Notes: a model not told the origin generated them from the sequence alone. 64,000 nt of DNA from Arcobacter sp. CECT 8986 (GCF_004116725.1 NZ_PDKG01000001.1:310001-374000); one strand, 5' to 3'. Shown: positions 9,389 to 18,538, counted from the stretch's first letter. Numbers and translations: made by a program.

Positions 9389-10870
9389 TTATTTTATTGC
9401 TGATAATTCTTGAAATTCTTTTATTGCATATTCATCAGTCATACCACTTATAAAATCTATCAATAAACGCCCTCTATAATACCATTCAAGAATTTTAAAT
9501 TTAAATCCTTTAATGTTTTTCTTATTTAGTTCATCTATAACTTTTTCATAAGAACTGATATGTTTATTTGATAAACGTTTAAAAAGTCTAGATTCAATTG
9601 GTGTATCATTTTTTTCACCATTAATTAGACATAAAAATTTTTTATTTGGTAAAGTTAACAATGGTTTATAGCAATCTAATAATCCTCTAATTGAAGAATT
9701 ACCTTTAAGTTCAAGTAACTCAACTTCATCATCACTAAAAACATGTTTAAATGCAACATTTTTTAATACTTTTAATGCAATATGATATTTACTATTATCT
9801 TCTAATAATGCCTTATTAAAATATCCATTATAGATATCCTTATGATTTTCTAAAAAAACCTTTGCTGCATATTGTACAAGTTCATTAACTAACTGTGTTC
9901 TAAAATTTATGATAAAAGTATTAACTTTTAATCTTTTTACTTTTTTTGCTTTTTGATAATTTTCTTCTGCTATACACTTAATATATATACCCTTACCTTT
10001 ATATTCTTCTTTTGAAGCTTCTTGTACAATTATTTCATACAATTTTTTCAAGGATAAAATACCTTTATCAACAGCATCTTCTAAATCTGCTATACCATAA
10101 GAAATATCATCTGCAGCTTCCATTATATAAGTGAGAGGAAATCTGTGACCATTTTTCATCTTCAATTCTGTACATACTTCTTGAACAAACTCTTCTTCAC
10201 TATAATAGAATCCAGGTTTTTTCTTTAAATAACTAAAAGGAGAACTATTATTTGGCTTATTCTCATAAGCAACTCTAGTATATTTTAAAATTGAAGCGAT
10301 TTGACTATAAGTCAAATTTAAACTTTGTAGATTATGGACTATTCTAACTCCTTGAGCATTTCCCTCAAAATTACATATATCCTTTTCTAGTTTCTTTTTT
10401 AATACTTTTACTTCTGGTTCAAGTAAAGAATTTTGTTTTATGTTTAAAGCTTTGTTAAAACATTTTATTCCTTTTGATTTCATCCAAACATTTATTGCTA
10501 ATTCACCAAAATGACCAAAAGGAGGATTTCCTATATCATGCATTAAACTTGCCATTTCTGAAGTTGAAATAAAGGCTTCTTCTAAGCCTTGCAAATTATA
10601 TTTTTTAAGCTTATTATTTTTCCTTAACTCTTTAAGAATAGATTTTGAAATATATCTAGCTGTTTGTTGAACTTCTAAGGAATGAGTTAACCTACTTCTA
10701 ACAGCTGCATTAATTTCTAAAGGGAAAACTTGTGTTTTTTGCTGAAGTCTTCTAACAGCAGGAGAATTCACAATTCTTCCTCTATTACTTTCTGTGGCTA
10801 AATCAATATCACTACTAACACTTCTTTGATATTTCCGAGTACAAGTTATTTTTTTTCTATAATCAATCAT
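9389..10870 (-). CDS. Dgt-type deoxynucleoside triphosphate triphosphohydrolase
   Basis: The 493-residue protein is close in length and motif order to E. coli Dgt: an RGRIVNSPAVRRLQQKTQV block (30-48), RLTHSLEVQQ with His64, the MHDIGNPPFGHFGE metal site (His111-Asp112), FEGNAQGVRI (168-177) and EAADDISYG (Asp254). Dgt enzymes cut dNTPs, classically dGTP, to the deoxynucleoside and tripolyphosphate. dGTPases of this kind are known antiphage proteins that deplete dNTPs. The gene overlaps the QueC-like gene by 4 bp, and its neighbours also act on purine-like bases and deoxynucleosides. This favours a role in a dedicated nucleotide system rather than housekeeping. Confidence 0.93.
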   Translation of the reverse strand: MIDYRKKITCTRKYQRSVSSDIDLATESNRGRIVNSPAVRRLQQKTQVFPLEINAAVRSRLTHSLEVQQTARYISKSILKELRKNNKLKKYNLQGLEEAFISTSEMASLMHDIGNPPFGHFGELAINVWMKSKGIKCFNKALNIKQNSLLEPEVKVLKKKLEKDICNFEGNAQGVRIVHNLQSLNLTYSQIASILKYTRVAYENKPNNSSPFSYLKKKPGFYYSEEEFVQEVCTELKMKNGHRFPLTYIMEAADDISYGIADLEDAVDKGILSLKKLYEIIVQEASKEEYKGKGIYIKCIAEENYQKAKKVKRLKVNTFIINFRTQLVNELVQYAAKVFLENHKDIYNGYFNKALLEDNSKYHIALKVLKNVAFKHVFSDDEVELLELKGNSSIRGLLDCYKPLLTLPNKKFLCLINGEKNDTPIESRLFKRLSNKHISSYEKVIDELNKKNIKGFKFKILEWYYRGRLLIDFISGMTDEYAIKEFQELSAIK

Positions 10871-11472
10871 AAGTTTTCCTTTTTAGATTCTTCTAATTTA
10901 TCAAATATTCTAATAAATTTATTACATCCCCTACAATTTCCACATGGAATATTCTTTTTATGGCAAGAATGAGCACAAAACAATATAGATTTAGGTATTT
11001 TAGATTTTTCTATAAGTTCCATTGCTGTCATATTAATAGCTGGTGCTTCTACTATAATTCCACCTTCTTGAAAAGATATTAATTCACTTATAAGTTTTGT
11101 AAATTTATCTGTACCATCTTTAAATTGTTCATCAGGTTTTAAAGAACCAATTAAAATCTTTTTAACTTTAAATTTAAGCAAGTACATTGCAGCAAATGTA
11201 ATTAAAAGTTGATTTCGATAAGGCCACCAATCACTATGTGGTGCGTATTCATTAGTAGTTAGATTTTTAGACAAATCACCAGATCCTAATTCAGCACAAT
11301 TAATACTCAATACATAATGTTTTATATTTAATATTTTACATGCATATTCAGCAGCATTAATTTCTGCTTTAGCACAATTTTGACCATAATCAATAGTTAA
11401 TGCTATATCAGGTTTTTTCCAATATAAAATTGAAATTGAATCCATTCCTCCAGATAAAAGTAAAGCTGTCAT
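10867..11472 (-). CDS. QueC-like ATP-dependent deazaguanine-type ligase
   Basis: This is a 201-residue protein of the QueC family. It has the PP-loop SGGMDS (7-12), a YRN motif (85-87, like the VPxRN of QueC) and a zinc site of Cys170, Cys177, Cys180 and Cys183 in SCHKKNIPCGNCRGC. The YPDCR substrate loop of housekeeping QueC is replaced by FKDGTDK, and the protein is about 25 residues shorter. Together with the absence of queD/queE/queF neighbours, this suggests another acceptor than 7-carboxy-7-deazaguanine in queuosine synthesis. QueC-like proteins occur in defence systems such as Qat and type IV CBASS. The gene overlaps both neighbours by 4 bp. Confidence 0.9.
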   Translation of the reverse strand: MTALLLSGGMDSISILYWKKPDIALTIDYGQNCAKAEINAAEYACKILNIKHYVLSINCAELGSGDLSKNLTTNEYAPHSDWWPYRNQLLITFAAMYLLKFKVKKILIGSLKPDEQFKDGTDKFTKLISELISFQEGGIIVEAPAINMTAMELIEKSKIPKSILFCAHSCHKKNIPCGNCRGCNKFIRIFDKLEESKKENL

Positions 11473-12686
11473 TTTGTTCTAGTAACTTCCCAAATTACTT
11501 TATATATTGAAGTAGCAAAATCACTTTCTATAATACAACCTGAACCTTCAAACATCGTCATATTGATAGGAGTTTTATTTTCTATAAATATTACGACAGG
11601 TATCCCTTTAGAAATAGCATAACCCACTTCAAAAATAGTACCAGGATCATAGTCATTAAGTACTGCATATAAAATATTAGATTCATCTACACCTTTCAAA
11701 TCTTCTTTTGCTACTGTATCAGACTTTCCATATCCAACATCATGTAAAGGTGAGAAAACATTTGCTCCAAACTTTTCAAGCTGAAACTTTGCTTCTTCTA
11801 TTAACCAACGATCTGCCATAGTAAAAAAAGGACCTGCTAAATAAATTTTTTTATCAAATTTAGTTTTATCTATTCCTACCTTTTTAAATAAACCTAAATT
11901 ATTTAAAGATTCTCTTTTTATCTGTAAAACTTGGTCATTACAATATAATGCTGTTGCTAAAGAAGCCTTTTGTGCAGCTGCAGTAGGTTCAATTTTTTCT
12001 TTTGCCCATAAATATCCAAATACTGCAACAAAAACATCACCTGAGCCAATTTTAAAAACATTTTCCGTCTCATATGCATCAATATGAAAGTATTTATCAT
12101 CATGAAATAAATATGCACCAAAAGGACCATCTTTTAAAATTAAAACTTCCAATTGATGTGTTTTTTCAAATAAATCTTTTACAATCAAATCAATATTTTC
12201 TTTTTTAGTAAAATTTTTTGCTTCTTCTACATTCATAACAATTGCCAAATGATTAAAAGTAGAACCATTCTCTGTAATCAATGACGGATTATTCTCTGAT
12301 TGTGGATCATAAATTAAATAATTTGCATTAACTATAGGATTTAGTGACTCCATCATTCCATAGCAAATTACAATATCCTCTTTTATATTCATTTGAACTT
12401 GTGTTTCAATAGGATTATTTAGTGTATGTATATTTGGTGCTGATAAAGAATGATAATATTCAAAATTAATCATTTCTGAGGAAAAAAAGGTATTTGTTTT
12501 TATTCTAAAGGTCTTTGAAAAATATTTAAATTCTTTTTCTTTTTCTTTATGAACATAAGAATGAAAACATACTTCTGCCCCTAAACTAGATAAAATAGCA
12601 GATGCTCTGCCACCAGATCCATAATTATAATCCCATTCAGGATATAAACATAATTCTTTATAGAATCCTCCAATAACATTTATCAT
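11469..12686 (-). CDS. PfkB-type kinase fused to nucleoside 2-deoxyribosyltransferase
   Basis: This 405-residue protein is a fusion. Residues 1-270 form a PfkB/ribokinase fold with the anion-hole and base motif GSGD (214-217, Asp217). Residues 279-403 form a nucleoside 2-deoxyribosyltransferase with YLAGP (282-286), the DESNILYAVL segment and DPGTIFEVGYA, in which Glu353 is the expected nucleophile. One half would phosphorylate a nucleoside or sugar; the other would exchange or remove a base on a deoxyribonucleoside or its monophosphate. The glycine-rich N-terminal substrate motif of PfkB is only partly kept (GSGGRAS, 23-29). The gene lies 9 bp after the small Gly-rich gene and overlaps the QueC-like gene by 4 bp. 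Confidence 0.88.
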   Translation of the reverse strand: MINVIGGFYKELCLYPEWDYNYGSGGRASAILSSLGAEVCFHSYVHKEKEKEFKYFSKTFRIKTNTFFSSEMINFEYYHSLSAPNIHTLNNPIETQVQMNIKEDIVICYGMMESLNPIVNANYLIYDPQSENNPSLITENGSTFNHLAIVMNVEEAKNFTKKENIDLIVKDLFEKTHQLEVLILKDGPFGAYLFHDDKYFHIDAYETENVFKIGSGDVFVAVFGYLWAKEKIEPTAAAQKASLATALYCNDQVLQIKRESLNNLGLFKKVGIDKTKFDKKIYLAGPFFTMADRWLIEEAKFQLEKFGANVFSPLHDVGYGKSDTVAKEDLKGVDESNILYAVLNDYDPGTIFEVGYAISKGIPVVIFIENKTPINMTMFEGSGCIIESDFATSIYKVIWEVTRTK

Positions 12687-12695
12687 AATTAAACC

Positions 12696-13067
12696 TTATA
12701 CCATTTCAACAAATACATCAATTGCTGCACCATTAATTTTCATTATTTTAGCAATATATTTATTTCCTTGTTTTATACATTCAATAAGATCAATTACCCA
12801 AGGAGGATTTATCCCACCTACCTGATCATTAGACTTATTAACCAATACAATCATATCTTCATCTAACTCCACTTTTAATATTTCACCTATTTTTACTGTA
12901 GAAAAATAAGTCATTGTTGGACTTATAACTTTTGTTGACCCTTTTAATTTAGAACAACTTTGAAATGAACCTTCTGATGAACCAATTCCTCCTCCACTAG
13001 TTAAACCACCAAGGAAACTACTTCCTCCACCTGTAAATGATCTTCCACTTGAATTACTTCCTGACAT
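12696..13067 (-). CDS. small protein with Gly/Ser-rich flexible tail and beta-barrel-like core
   Basis: The first 35 of 123 residues are almost only Gly and Ser, starting MSGSNSSGRSF. A compact core of about 85 residues follows, with a CSKL motif, KIGEILKVEL, VGGINPPW, LIECIKQG and an alternating beta pattern to the C-terminus. I recall similar small Gly-rich proteins with this core in other bacteria, but I know no assigned function. It is the first clear gene of the six-gene operon, with a good AGAAGGA site before the ATG. The tail could be a flexible tether or the acceptor of a modification made by the QueC-like protein. That is a hypothesis. Confidence 0.8.
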   Translation of the reverse strand: MSGSNSSGRSFTGGGSSFLGGLTSGGGIGSSEGSFQSCSKLKGSTKVISPTMTYFSTVKIGEILKVELDEDMIVLVNKSNDQVGGINPPWVIDLIECIKQGNKYIAKIMKINGAAIDVFVEMV

Positions 13068-13070
13068 TTT

Positions 13071-13175
13071 CTATCCTTCTATTTGATTTAAACCACTCGG
13101 CCCATCACCCTTAGGCTCAATTTTTATCAACAATGAAACTATTATCTCTAGTACTCCAAATACAAAAGCACTTAT
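13071..13175 (-). pseudogene. short open frame ahead of the Gly-rich gene (remnant or leader peptide)
   Basis: This stretch of 34 codons is open between stops and ends only 3 bp before the ATG of the Gly-rich gene. It encodes a hydrophobic segment (FVFGVLEIIVSLLIKI) followed by EPKGDGPSGLNQIEG. There is no ATG or GTG start; TTG codons at 13131-13133 and 13128-13130 are the only usual candidates. The GC-rich codons in the tail contrast with the surrounding AT-rich DNA. It may be the 3' end of a lost membrane-protein gene or a small coupled peptide. Confidence 0.3.
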
Positions 13176-13454
13176 TTATTATTCTTCTAACTTTACAATT
13201 TATTTAGAACATTTAGTAAAGTATATATTTGAAGTTTTGTTAGTTTTTTGATTTTGTAGATTTAATACAGAAGATATTTAATAATACAAAAATAAGAATG
13301 ATACTTAATATTAACTAAACTATAATATTTCAATTATACTACTATTTACTTATCACTTAGATTGAAAAATAACTTTTTCATATATAATTGTATATTTTAT
13401 AGTATTCGTGTCACAGTTTGCGTCACAGTTTTTTATATTTTTAAAATATTTATT
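13072..13454. other. 383-bp upstream region of the nucleotide operon
   Basis: Apart from the short frame at 13071-13175, this stretch is AT-rich and shows no gene. A tandem 12-bp repeat built on GTCACAGTTT lies at 13410-13419 and 13422-13431, next to the SHOCT gene end. It could be an operator or an arm-type site left by an integrated element. The operon promoter must lie here, but no clear -10/-35 pair stands out. Confidence 0.6.
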
Positions 13455-13661
13455 TTATTCTACTGTTTTTTTAAGTTCTTCATACTCTTGCAAAGTTATT
13501 TCACCTTTTGCAAGTCTTTTTTTAAGTATATCAAGTGCAGTTTCTGACCCTTTTGTATTTTCTTTTTTAGAAAAATAAAAAAACAAAAAGCCCATTAGCA
13601 TAAGACAGAAAATAAACATAAAAAACCCAGGAAACATCGGCATATTTACATATCCATACAT
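13455..13661 (-). CDS. small SHOCT-domain membrane protein
   Basis: The 68-residue protein has one membrane segment (about 9-30) and a C-terminal SHOCT motif (LKKRLAKGEITLQEYEELKKTV). AAAGGATATAAA precedes the ATG. SHOCT segments are short helical oligomerisation tails common in small membrane proteins; the function is unknown. It stands alone between the defence-like operon and the signalling genes. Confidence 0.85.
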   Translation of the reverse strand: MYGYVNMPMFPGFFMFIFCLMLMGFLFFYFSKKENTKGSETALDILKKRLAKGEITLQEYEELKKTVE

Positions 13662-13709
13662 TTTATATCCTTTGTTGTATTTATTATCTGTCTATTATAG
13701 TACAACTAT

Positions 13710-16010
13710 CTATAATCTACAAGGCTTATGAAAATAATATCCTTGAGAATAATCAATACCCAACTCTTTTACTTTTTTGTATATCTGTTCATTTTCCACA
13801 AATTCTGCAATTACTTTGATGTTTTGTTTTTTTGCAAAAAGCACTATTGATTCTACTAGATTTTGGGAAAAAGGATTTGTGATGATATTTTTTATCAAAG
13901 AGCCATCGATTTTCAAAAAATCTGGCTGAAATTCAAGAAGTCTTTCAAAGTTAGAGTATCCACTTCCAAAGTCATCTATTGCTATTTTTACATCACCTAT
14001 CAACTTAGACAAAGAGATAAAGTCTTTTACTATATTTATATCATTTATACTCTCATCTTCTAGTAGTTCAAAAGTAACTCGTCCTTTGAACTCTTCTTGT
14101 GAGATAAGTTTTAAAAGTAGATTTTTTATTTCACTGTTTGTTATATCTGAAGCTGAGATATTTATACTCATGTCTTTGTTTGTTGTTCTTAAAGTATTAA
14201 AAGAGTTTTTGATAGTCTCTTTTGTGATATTTATATAGTAACCTGTCTTTTTAGATAGCTCCAAAAAGTGAAAAGGTGTTAGTATTTCGTTGTTTCGATT
14301 TAGTCTTACTAAAGATTCGTATTTTACTATCTTTTGAGTTTCATTATCTACTATTGCTTGGAAAAAAGACTCAAAGTAACTCTCTTTATTTTCTAGTGCA
14401 TCTTTTACTAACTGAAGTGTTCTTAATTTACTTTTTGCTTCGATTTGTCTTTTTATATAGAAGTTCTTTGCATAAACTATTGGATTGCTTGTCTTTATGG
14501 CATGCTCTATTCCTAAGCTTACATCATCATAAATATTCTCTTTTTTATCTGAGTAACTAAGACAGATTTTTATATCATAAATCATATCTTTAAAAACTAT
14601 TCCTTTTTCTGAAAAGTTCTGAACTACTTCTCTTAAAAGTGCATTTATCAATCTTATATCAATCTCTTGATTTTTTAGTAGTGCAAAATATCCCTCACCA
14701 AGATTATAGACTTTTTTTAGTCCACTTGTTTTTGGAAAATAATCCAGTACTTTTTTAGTAAACTCTTGCTTGAACTCATACATAATTATTTCAGAGTAGA
14801 AATCTTTTAGTAAGTCATAATTTATGATTTTTAAAAATATCAAGATAGGATTTTCTATATGTTTCAAGTCATCTAAAAGAAGCCTTTTAGAACTCATGAT
14901 TTCAGATACATCATGTCTGATACCTATTAGTTCTTTTATGTTTCCATTTATATCTAAAATTGGAGCGATTGTAGCATCTACATAATAAGCATCACCATTT
15001 TTCTTTTTATTTTTTATGATGCCTTTGTATGTTTTTTTATCATTTATTGTCTGCCACATATCTTCAAAAACTACTTTTGGTATATCAAAATGCCTCAAAA
15101 TATTATGGGGTTTAGAAAGAAGTTCATCTTTTGAAAAACCTGATATATTTATAAAGTTTTCATTTGCGTATGTTACGATACCTCTTTTGTTTGTCTTTGT
15201 TACGATATCACTTTCATTTAAGACTCTTTTATACTCACTTAGTTCTTTTGATTGGTTTGCTAACTTTTGTATCTGTTTTGAGTGTTTTATATGCAAATCA
15301 GCTTTTAGAAGTATCTCTTCATGAATAAATGGCTTCCTAATATAATCAATAGCGCCAGATTTTAAAGCTTTTGTAAAATTATCTTTATTTTCACTTCCAG
15401 AAACTACTAAAATAGGTATATCTTTTGTGGCTTTGTTTCTTTTTAGTATCTCAATAAAAGCGATTCCATCTACTTTAGGCATCTCCAAATCAGTAAATAT
15501 CAAGTCAATTTTTTGCTCTTTTATTATAGTTAGTGCATCTGTTACACTAGAAGCCATAAAAGTATTGTAGTTTTTTACACTAAGCACGTCATTCATCGTA
15601 TTAAGTATAGATACAGAATCATCTACAACTAATATACTTTTATCACTATTTGTTAAAACAGATTTTATTATTTGGTTTATATTTTTTACCAATGCTCTTT
15701 TTGATAAGTTTTTTGAAAAGTGGTCTACTACTTTATGTCTTGAAGTGAAGTTTCTTTTTTTCATATCTTGTTCTGTATCTAAAACTATGATTTTAGTACT
15801 ATTTGAGGAATAATCAGCAACTTTACTTAAAAACTGCTCTTTTTGTTTTTGGATAAAACACAAATCCAAGATTACAAAGTCATAAATACCACTTTTTATC
15901 TCTTTTAAAAAATCTTTTACTCTTGTTGTATGAGTCAAAATATAATCTACTTCTTTTTTCAATTTATCAGATAGATTAAAATCCTCAATTGTCAAAATAT
16001 TTATTTGCAA
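13710..16010 (-). CDS. REC-REC-PAS-EAL cyclic di-GMP phosphodiesterase
   Basis: Domains in order are a degenerate receiver-like domain (first ~110 residues), a full receiver with Asp in FTDLEMP and Lys in IRKPF, a PAS domain (TKTNKRGIVTYANENF...), a decayed GGDEF (GEGYF replaces GGEEF) and an EAL domain. The EAL signature reads ESL; NIS, FELLED, DDFGSG, LKIDG, AEFVE and QGYYF are present, so it probably hydrolyses cyclic di-GMP. I choose the TTG at 16010: AAAGGCG lies 7 bp upstream, and the receiver fold begins right there. A GTG at 16055 would overlap the chemoreceptor gene by 16 bp and add an unlikely 15-residue leader. It follows the chemoreceptor in the same direction, suggesting joint control of motility. 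Confidence 0.9.
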   Translation of the reverse strand: MQINILTIEDFNLSDKLKKEVDYILTHTTRVKDFLKEIKSGIYDFVILDLCFIQKQKEQFLSKVADYSSNSTKIIVLDTEQDMKKRNFTSRHKVVDHFSKNLSKRALVKNINQIIKSVLTNSDKSILVVDDSVSILNTMNDVLSVKNYNTFMASSVTDALTIIKEQKIDLIFTDLEMPKVDGIAFIEILKRNKATKDIPILVVSGSENKDNFTKALKSGAIDYIRKPFIHEEILLKADLHIKHSKQIQKLANQSKELSEYKRVLNESDIVTKTNKRGIVTYANENFINISGFSKDELLSKPHNILRHFDIPKVVFEDMWQTINDKKTYKGIIKNKKKNGDAYYVDATIAPILDINGNIKELIGIRHDVSEIMSSKRLLLDDLKHIENPILIFLKIINYDLLKDFYSEIIMYEFKQEFTKKVLDYFPKTSGLKKVYNLGEGYFALLKNQEIDIRLINALLREVVQNFSEKGIVFKDMIYDIKICLSYSDKKENIYDDVSLGIEHAIKTSNPIVYAKNFYIKRQIEAKSKLRTLQLVKDALENKESYFESFFQAIVDNETQKIVKYESLVRLNRNNEILTPFHFLELSKKTGYYINITKETIKNSFNTLRTTNKDMSINISASDITNSEIKNLLLKLISQEEFKGRVTFELLEDESINDINIVKDFISLSKLIGDVKIAIDDFGSGYSNFERLLEFQPDFLKIDGSLIKNIITNPFSQNLVESIVLFAKKQNIKVIAEFVENEQIYKKVKELGIDYSQGYYFHKPCRL

Positions 16011-16039
16011 CTTTTTCGCCTTTAAAAAAGTAAGAAAGC

Positions 16040-18250
16040 CTAGAAGCTTTCCCACTCACTATCATCTGATTGAGAAGTAATTGGCTCATTTTTTTTAGGT
16101 TTGTACTCTTCTTTTTTTACTTCTTTTTTCTTTTGTTTATCTTTATTTTTACTATTTGTTGTAGGTATTTCTATGCTCTCTTTGCCTAAGAATTCTTTAG
16201 CACTTGCATCAGATACAATCTCTTTTGCTATTTGGTCAGCTTGCATTGCAACTTCATGAGTTTGAGTAGAAATAGATGCATTTTGTTGTGTTTGTTGGTC
16301 TAAGTGTGTTACGGCATCATTGATTTGTGTGATTCCTGTCTCTTGCTCTTTACTTGCATTTGCTATCTCTTGTATCATCTCATTTGAGTTTTCTATATTT
16401 TCAAGTAATCGAGTATAACCTTTAATCATCTCATCACTTGCATTTTTTCCCTCATTTGCTTTTTGTGTTGCATTTTCCACAAGATTTTTTATCTCTTTTG
16501 CTGCTTCTGCACTTCTTCCTGCAAGATTTCTTACTTCTTGTGCTACAACTGCAAATCCTTTTCCTGCTTCTCCTGCTGTTGCTGCTTCTACTGCTGCGTT
16601 TAAAGAAAGGATATTTGTTTGAAATGCTATTTGGTCAATCACTGTAATTGCTTCTTCAATAGAATTTACTTGAGTATTTATTTCATCCATTGCAACTGTT
16701 GTTTTAGTTGCTAAGTCTTGTCCCTCTTTTGCTGAGTTTGTAAGTTCAGTTGTAAATGAGCTCATTTTCACTACATTTTCAGAGTTATTTACTATTGTAC
16801 TTGTTATCTCTTCTAATGCTGCTGCTGTCTCTTCTAAGCTTGCTGCTGCTTCATTTGAGCTTCTATTTAAAATATCTACATTTGAGATAAGATTATCAGA
16901 TGCTTTATCTAAAGTAACACCAATTGTCAATGAATTTTTTAATAGTCCTGAAATCTCATCAGTTAAGAAGTTTACATTATTTATAAATTCAAGCATATAC
17001 CCTTCTACATCTTTAGTTGGCACTTTATTTACAAATTTATAGTTACTAAACTCTTTTAATACAACAGAAACTAAGTCCATATTACTTTTGATATTTGCAA
17101 GCATTATATTTAATGTATCTCTTAATTGCACAAGCTGAGGATTATTAGCTTCAGTTGTTAACTGAATATCAATATGACCTTTTTTTATCTTATCAACTAC
17201 ATCAACAGCATCACTTACTGCTTTATTATCTTGCTGTATACCTTTGTCAATTTTTTGGATATTTTCATTTATACTATGTCCCATTTTTGCGAACTCATCT
17301 TTACCAGTAACATTTAATAATTCTACTGTTTGAGTCTCTCTATTTATATAAGCGAAGAATTTTTTCAATCCTTGCTCAAATTTACCTAGATTTATTATAA
17401 TATCTCTTGCTATGATAAATAAAACTATCACCATAAAACATATAATTATAGTAGTTAAAACAATTGAGATTATCTCTGTTTCTTTTGTCTCATCTTCTAT
17501 TTGATTTTTTACAGTTTTTTCTAAGTCTTTTATAGATTTTTCAGTTAGATGAATAGTATTTCTAAGCTCTTTTAAAAGTCCGGATTCTTGATTTAACCCT
17601 TTTAGCCTCTCTAACTCACTCAATGACAAAAAGTCTTTTTTATAAGCTATCAAGTCAGTTTTCATCTGTGCATTTGACATACTCATAATTAAACTATCTA
17701 TTTTTTTAGTAAATCTTGAAATATACTTTTCATCTAATCTTAGCATAAAGTCTTTTTCTTCTTTTCTCAACTCATAAACCAATGCCAATAACTTATAATC
17801 ACCTGATTTTTTTGCATAATCTTGTACTTTATGTACTGAGTTTCTAAGTTCTCCATATAAACCATCTGTTGGAGTTAGACCTTTTGTAGTATCTAGTTTT
17901 ACTATTTGTAAAAATAGCTCTTTATATTTTTCTAAAATATTATCAAAAGTTGTAGTATCTTTTGTAGAGATATCAAAATCTCTTAGTATTTTGTTTAGTT
18001 TTTCTATTCTTTTATCTGCACTTTTATATACAGATATAAACTCATCTTTGTAAGATAATTTCTTTCTAGCTAAGAAATCCTTCTCAAATTTCCTCAGATC
18101 AAGCTGTTCATTTTTTAAATTATTTACTAATTGTTGTGCCTTATTTAAATTATTTATTTGAGACAAACTATACATATCTACTGATAATATGCAAATGATG
18201 CCTATTATCACACAAAAACCCAATCCAATAAACTTGCTCTTAATACTCAT
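16040..18250 (-). CDS. methyl-accepting chemotaxis protein with HBM-type sensor
   Basis: The 736-residue protein has membrane segments at about 7-26 and 260-281. The periplasmic region holds two RK-x-EKDF motifs (near 53-60 and 162-169), typical of the helical bimodular (HBM) sensor domain; known HBM receptors bind organic acids. A long HAMP-like and helical region follows, then the conserved signalling hairpin ([27 protein letters not shown] in part). The last five residues, EWESF, fit the x-W-x-x-F pentapeptide that tethers the adaptation enzymes CheR/CheB. The EAL gene starts 29 bp after its stop (TTG at 16010), or overlaps it if the GTG at 16055 is used. Confidence 0.95.
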   Translation of the reverse strand: MSIKSKFIGLGFCVIIGIICILSVDMYSLSQINNLNKAQQLVNNLKNEQLDLRKFEKDFLARKKLSYKDEFISVYKSADKRIEKLNKILRDFDISTKDTTTFDNILEKYKELFLQIVKLDTTKGLTPTDGLYGELRNSVHKVQDYAKKSGDYKLLALVYELRKEEKDFMLRLDEKYISRFTKKIDSLIMSMSNAQMKTDLIAYKKDFLSLSELERLKGLNQESGLLKELRNTIHLTEKSIKDLEKTVKNQIEDETKETEIISIVLTTIIICFMVIVLFIIARDIIINLGKFEQGLKKFFAYINRETQTVELLNVTGKDEFAKMGHSINENIQKIDKGIQQDNKAVSDAVDVVDKIKKGHIDIQLTTEANNPQLVQLRDTLNIMLANIKSNMDLVSVVLKEFSNYKFVNKVPTKDVEGYMLEFINNVNFLTDEISGLLKNSLTIGVTLDKASDNLISNVDILNRSSNEAAASLEETAAALEEITSTIVNNSENVVKMSSFTTELTNSAKEGQDLATKTTVAMDEINTQVNSIEEAITVIDQIAFQTNILSLNAAVEAATAGEAGKGFAVVAQEVRNLAGRSAEAAKEIKNLVENATQKANEGKNASDEMIKGYTRLLENIENSNEMIQEIANASKEQETGITQINDAVTHLDQQTQQNASISTQTHEVAMQADQIAKEIVSDASAKEFLGKESIEIPTTNSKNKDKQKKKEVKKEEYKPKKNEPITSQSDDSEWESF

Positions 18251-18538
18251 TTTTTCCTCTTTTGTGCGTTGTGAATACTATTTTTCAATAAATTTTAAAA
18301 ATTTTTTAAATAATATATTAAAAGAAAAAATTTATTTTGTTCTTAATAAATAATAATAATGGGATATTAAAATATTATTTAATAAGAAAAATCACATCTT
18401 TTTTTCTAAAATTAATAATTATTTCTTAAATTTACAATCTAATAATAACTCACCCTTTATAAATAGTAACTTATAAGTGTTTGAGGATTTAAGTTTTTCA
18501 AGTTAATATTCCCAGAAAACTTTATAGGTGTGTAAAAT

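Noticed and set aside
7207-13067. Queuosine or Dpd DNA-modification operon
   Set aside because: No queD, queE, queF, TGT or dpd-type genes are present, so a standard 7-deazaguanine pathway is not supported by this window.
13362-13547. Plus-strand Phe/Ile-rich frame opposite the SHOCT gene
   Set aside because: It overlaps the better-supported SHOCT gene and has no ribosome-binding site.
16438-16647. Leu-rich plus-strand frame within the chemoreceptor gene
   Set aside because: The Leu run is the reverse of the Ala/Glu-rich signalling helix; no binding site or family.
18251-18538. AT-rich gap between the chemoreceptor and XRE genes as a possible origin or regulatory island
   Set aside because: There are poly-A/T tracts only, without ordered repeats or DnaA-box clusters.
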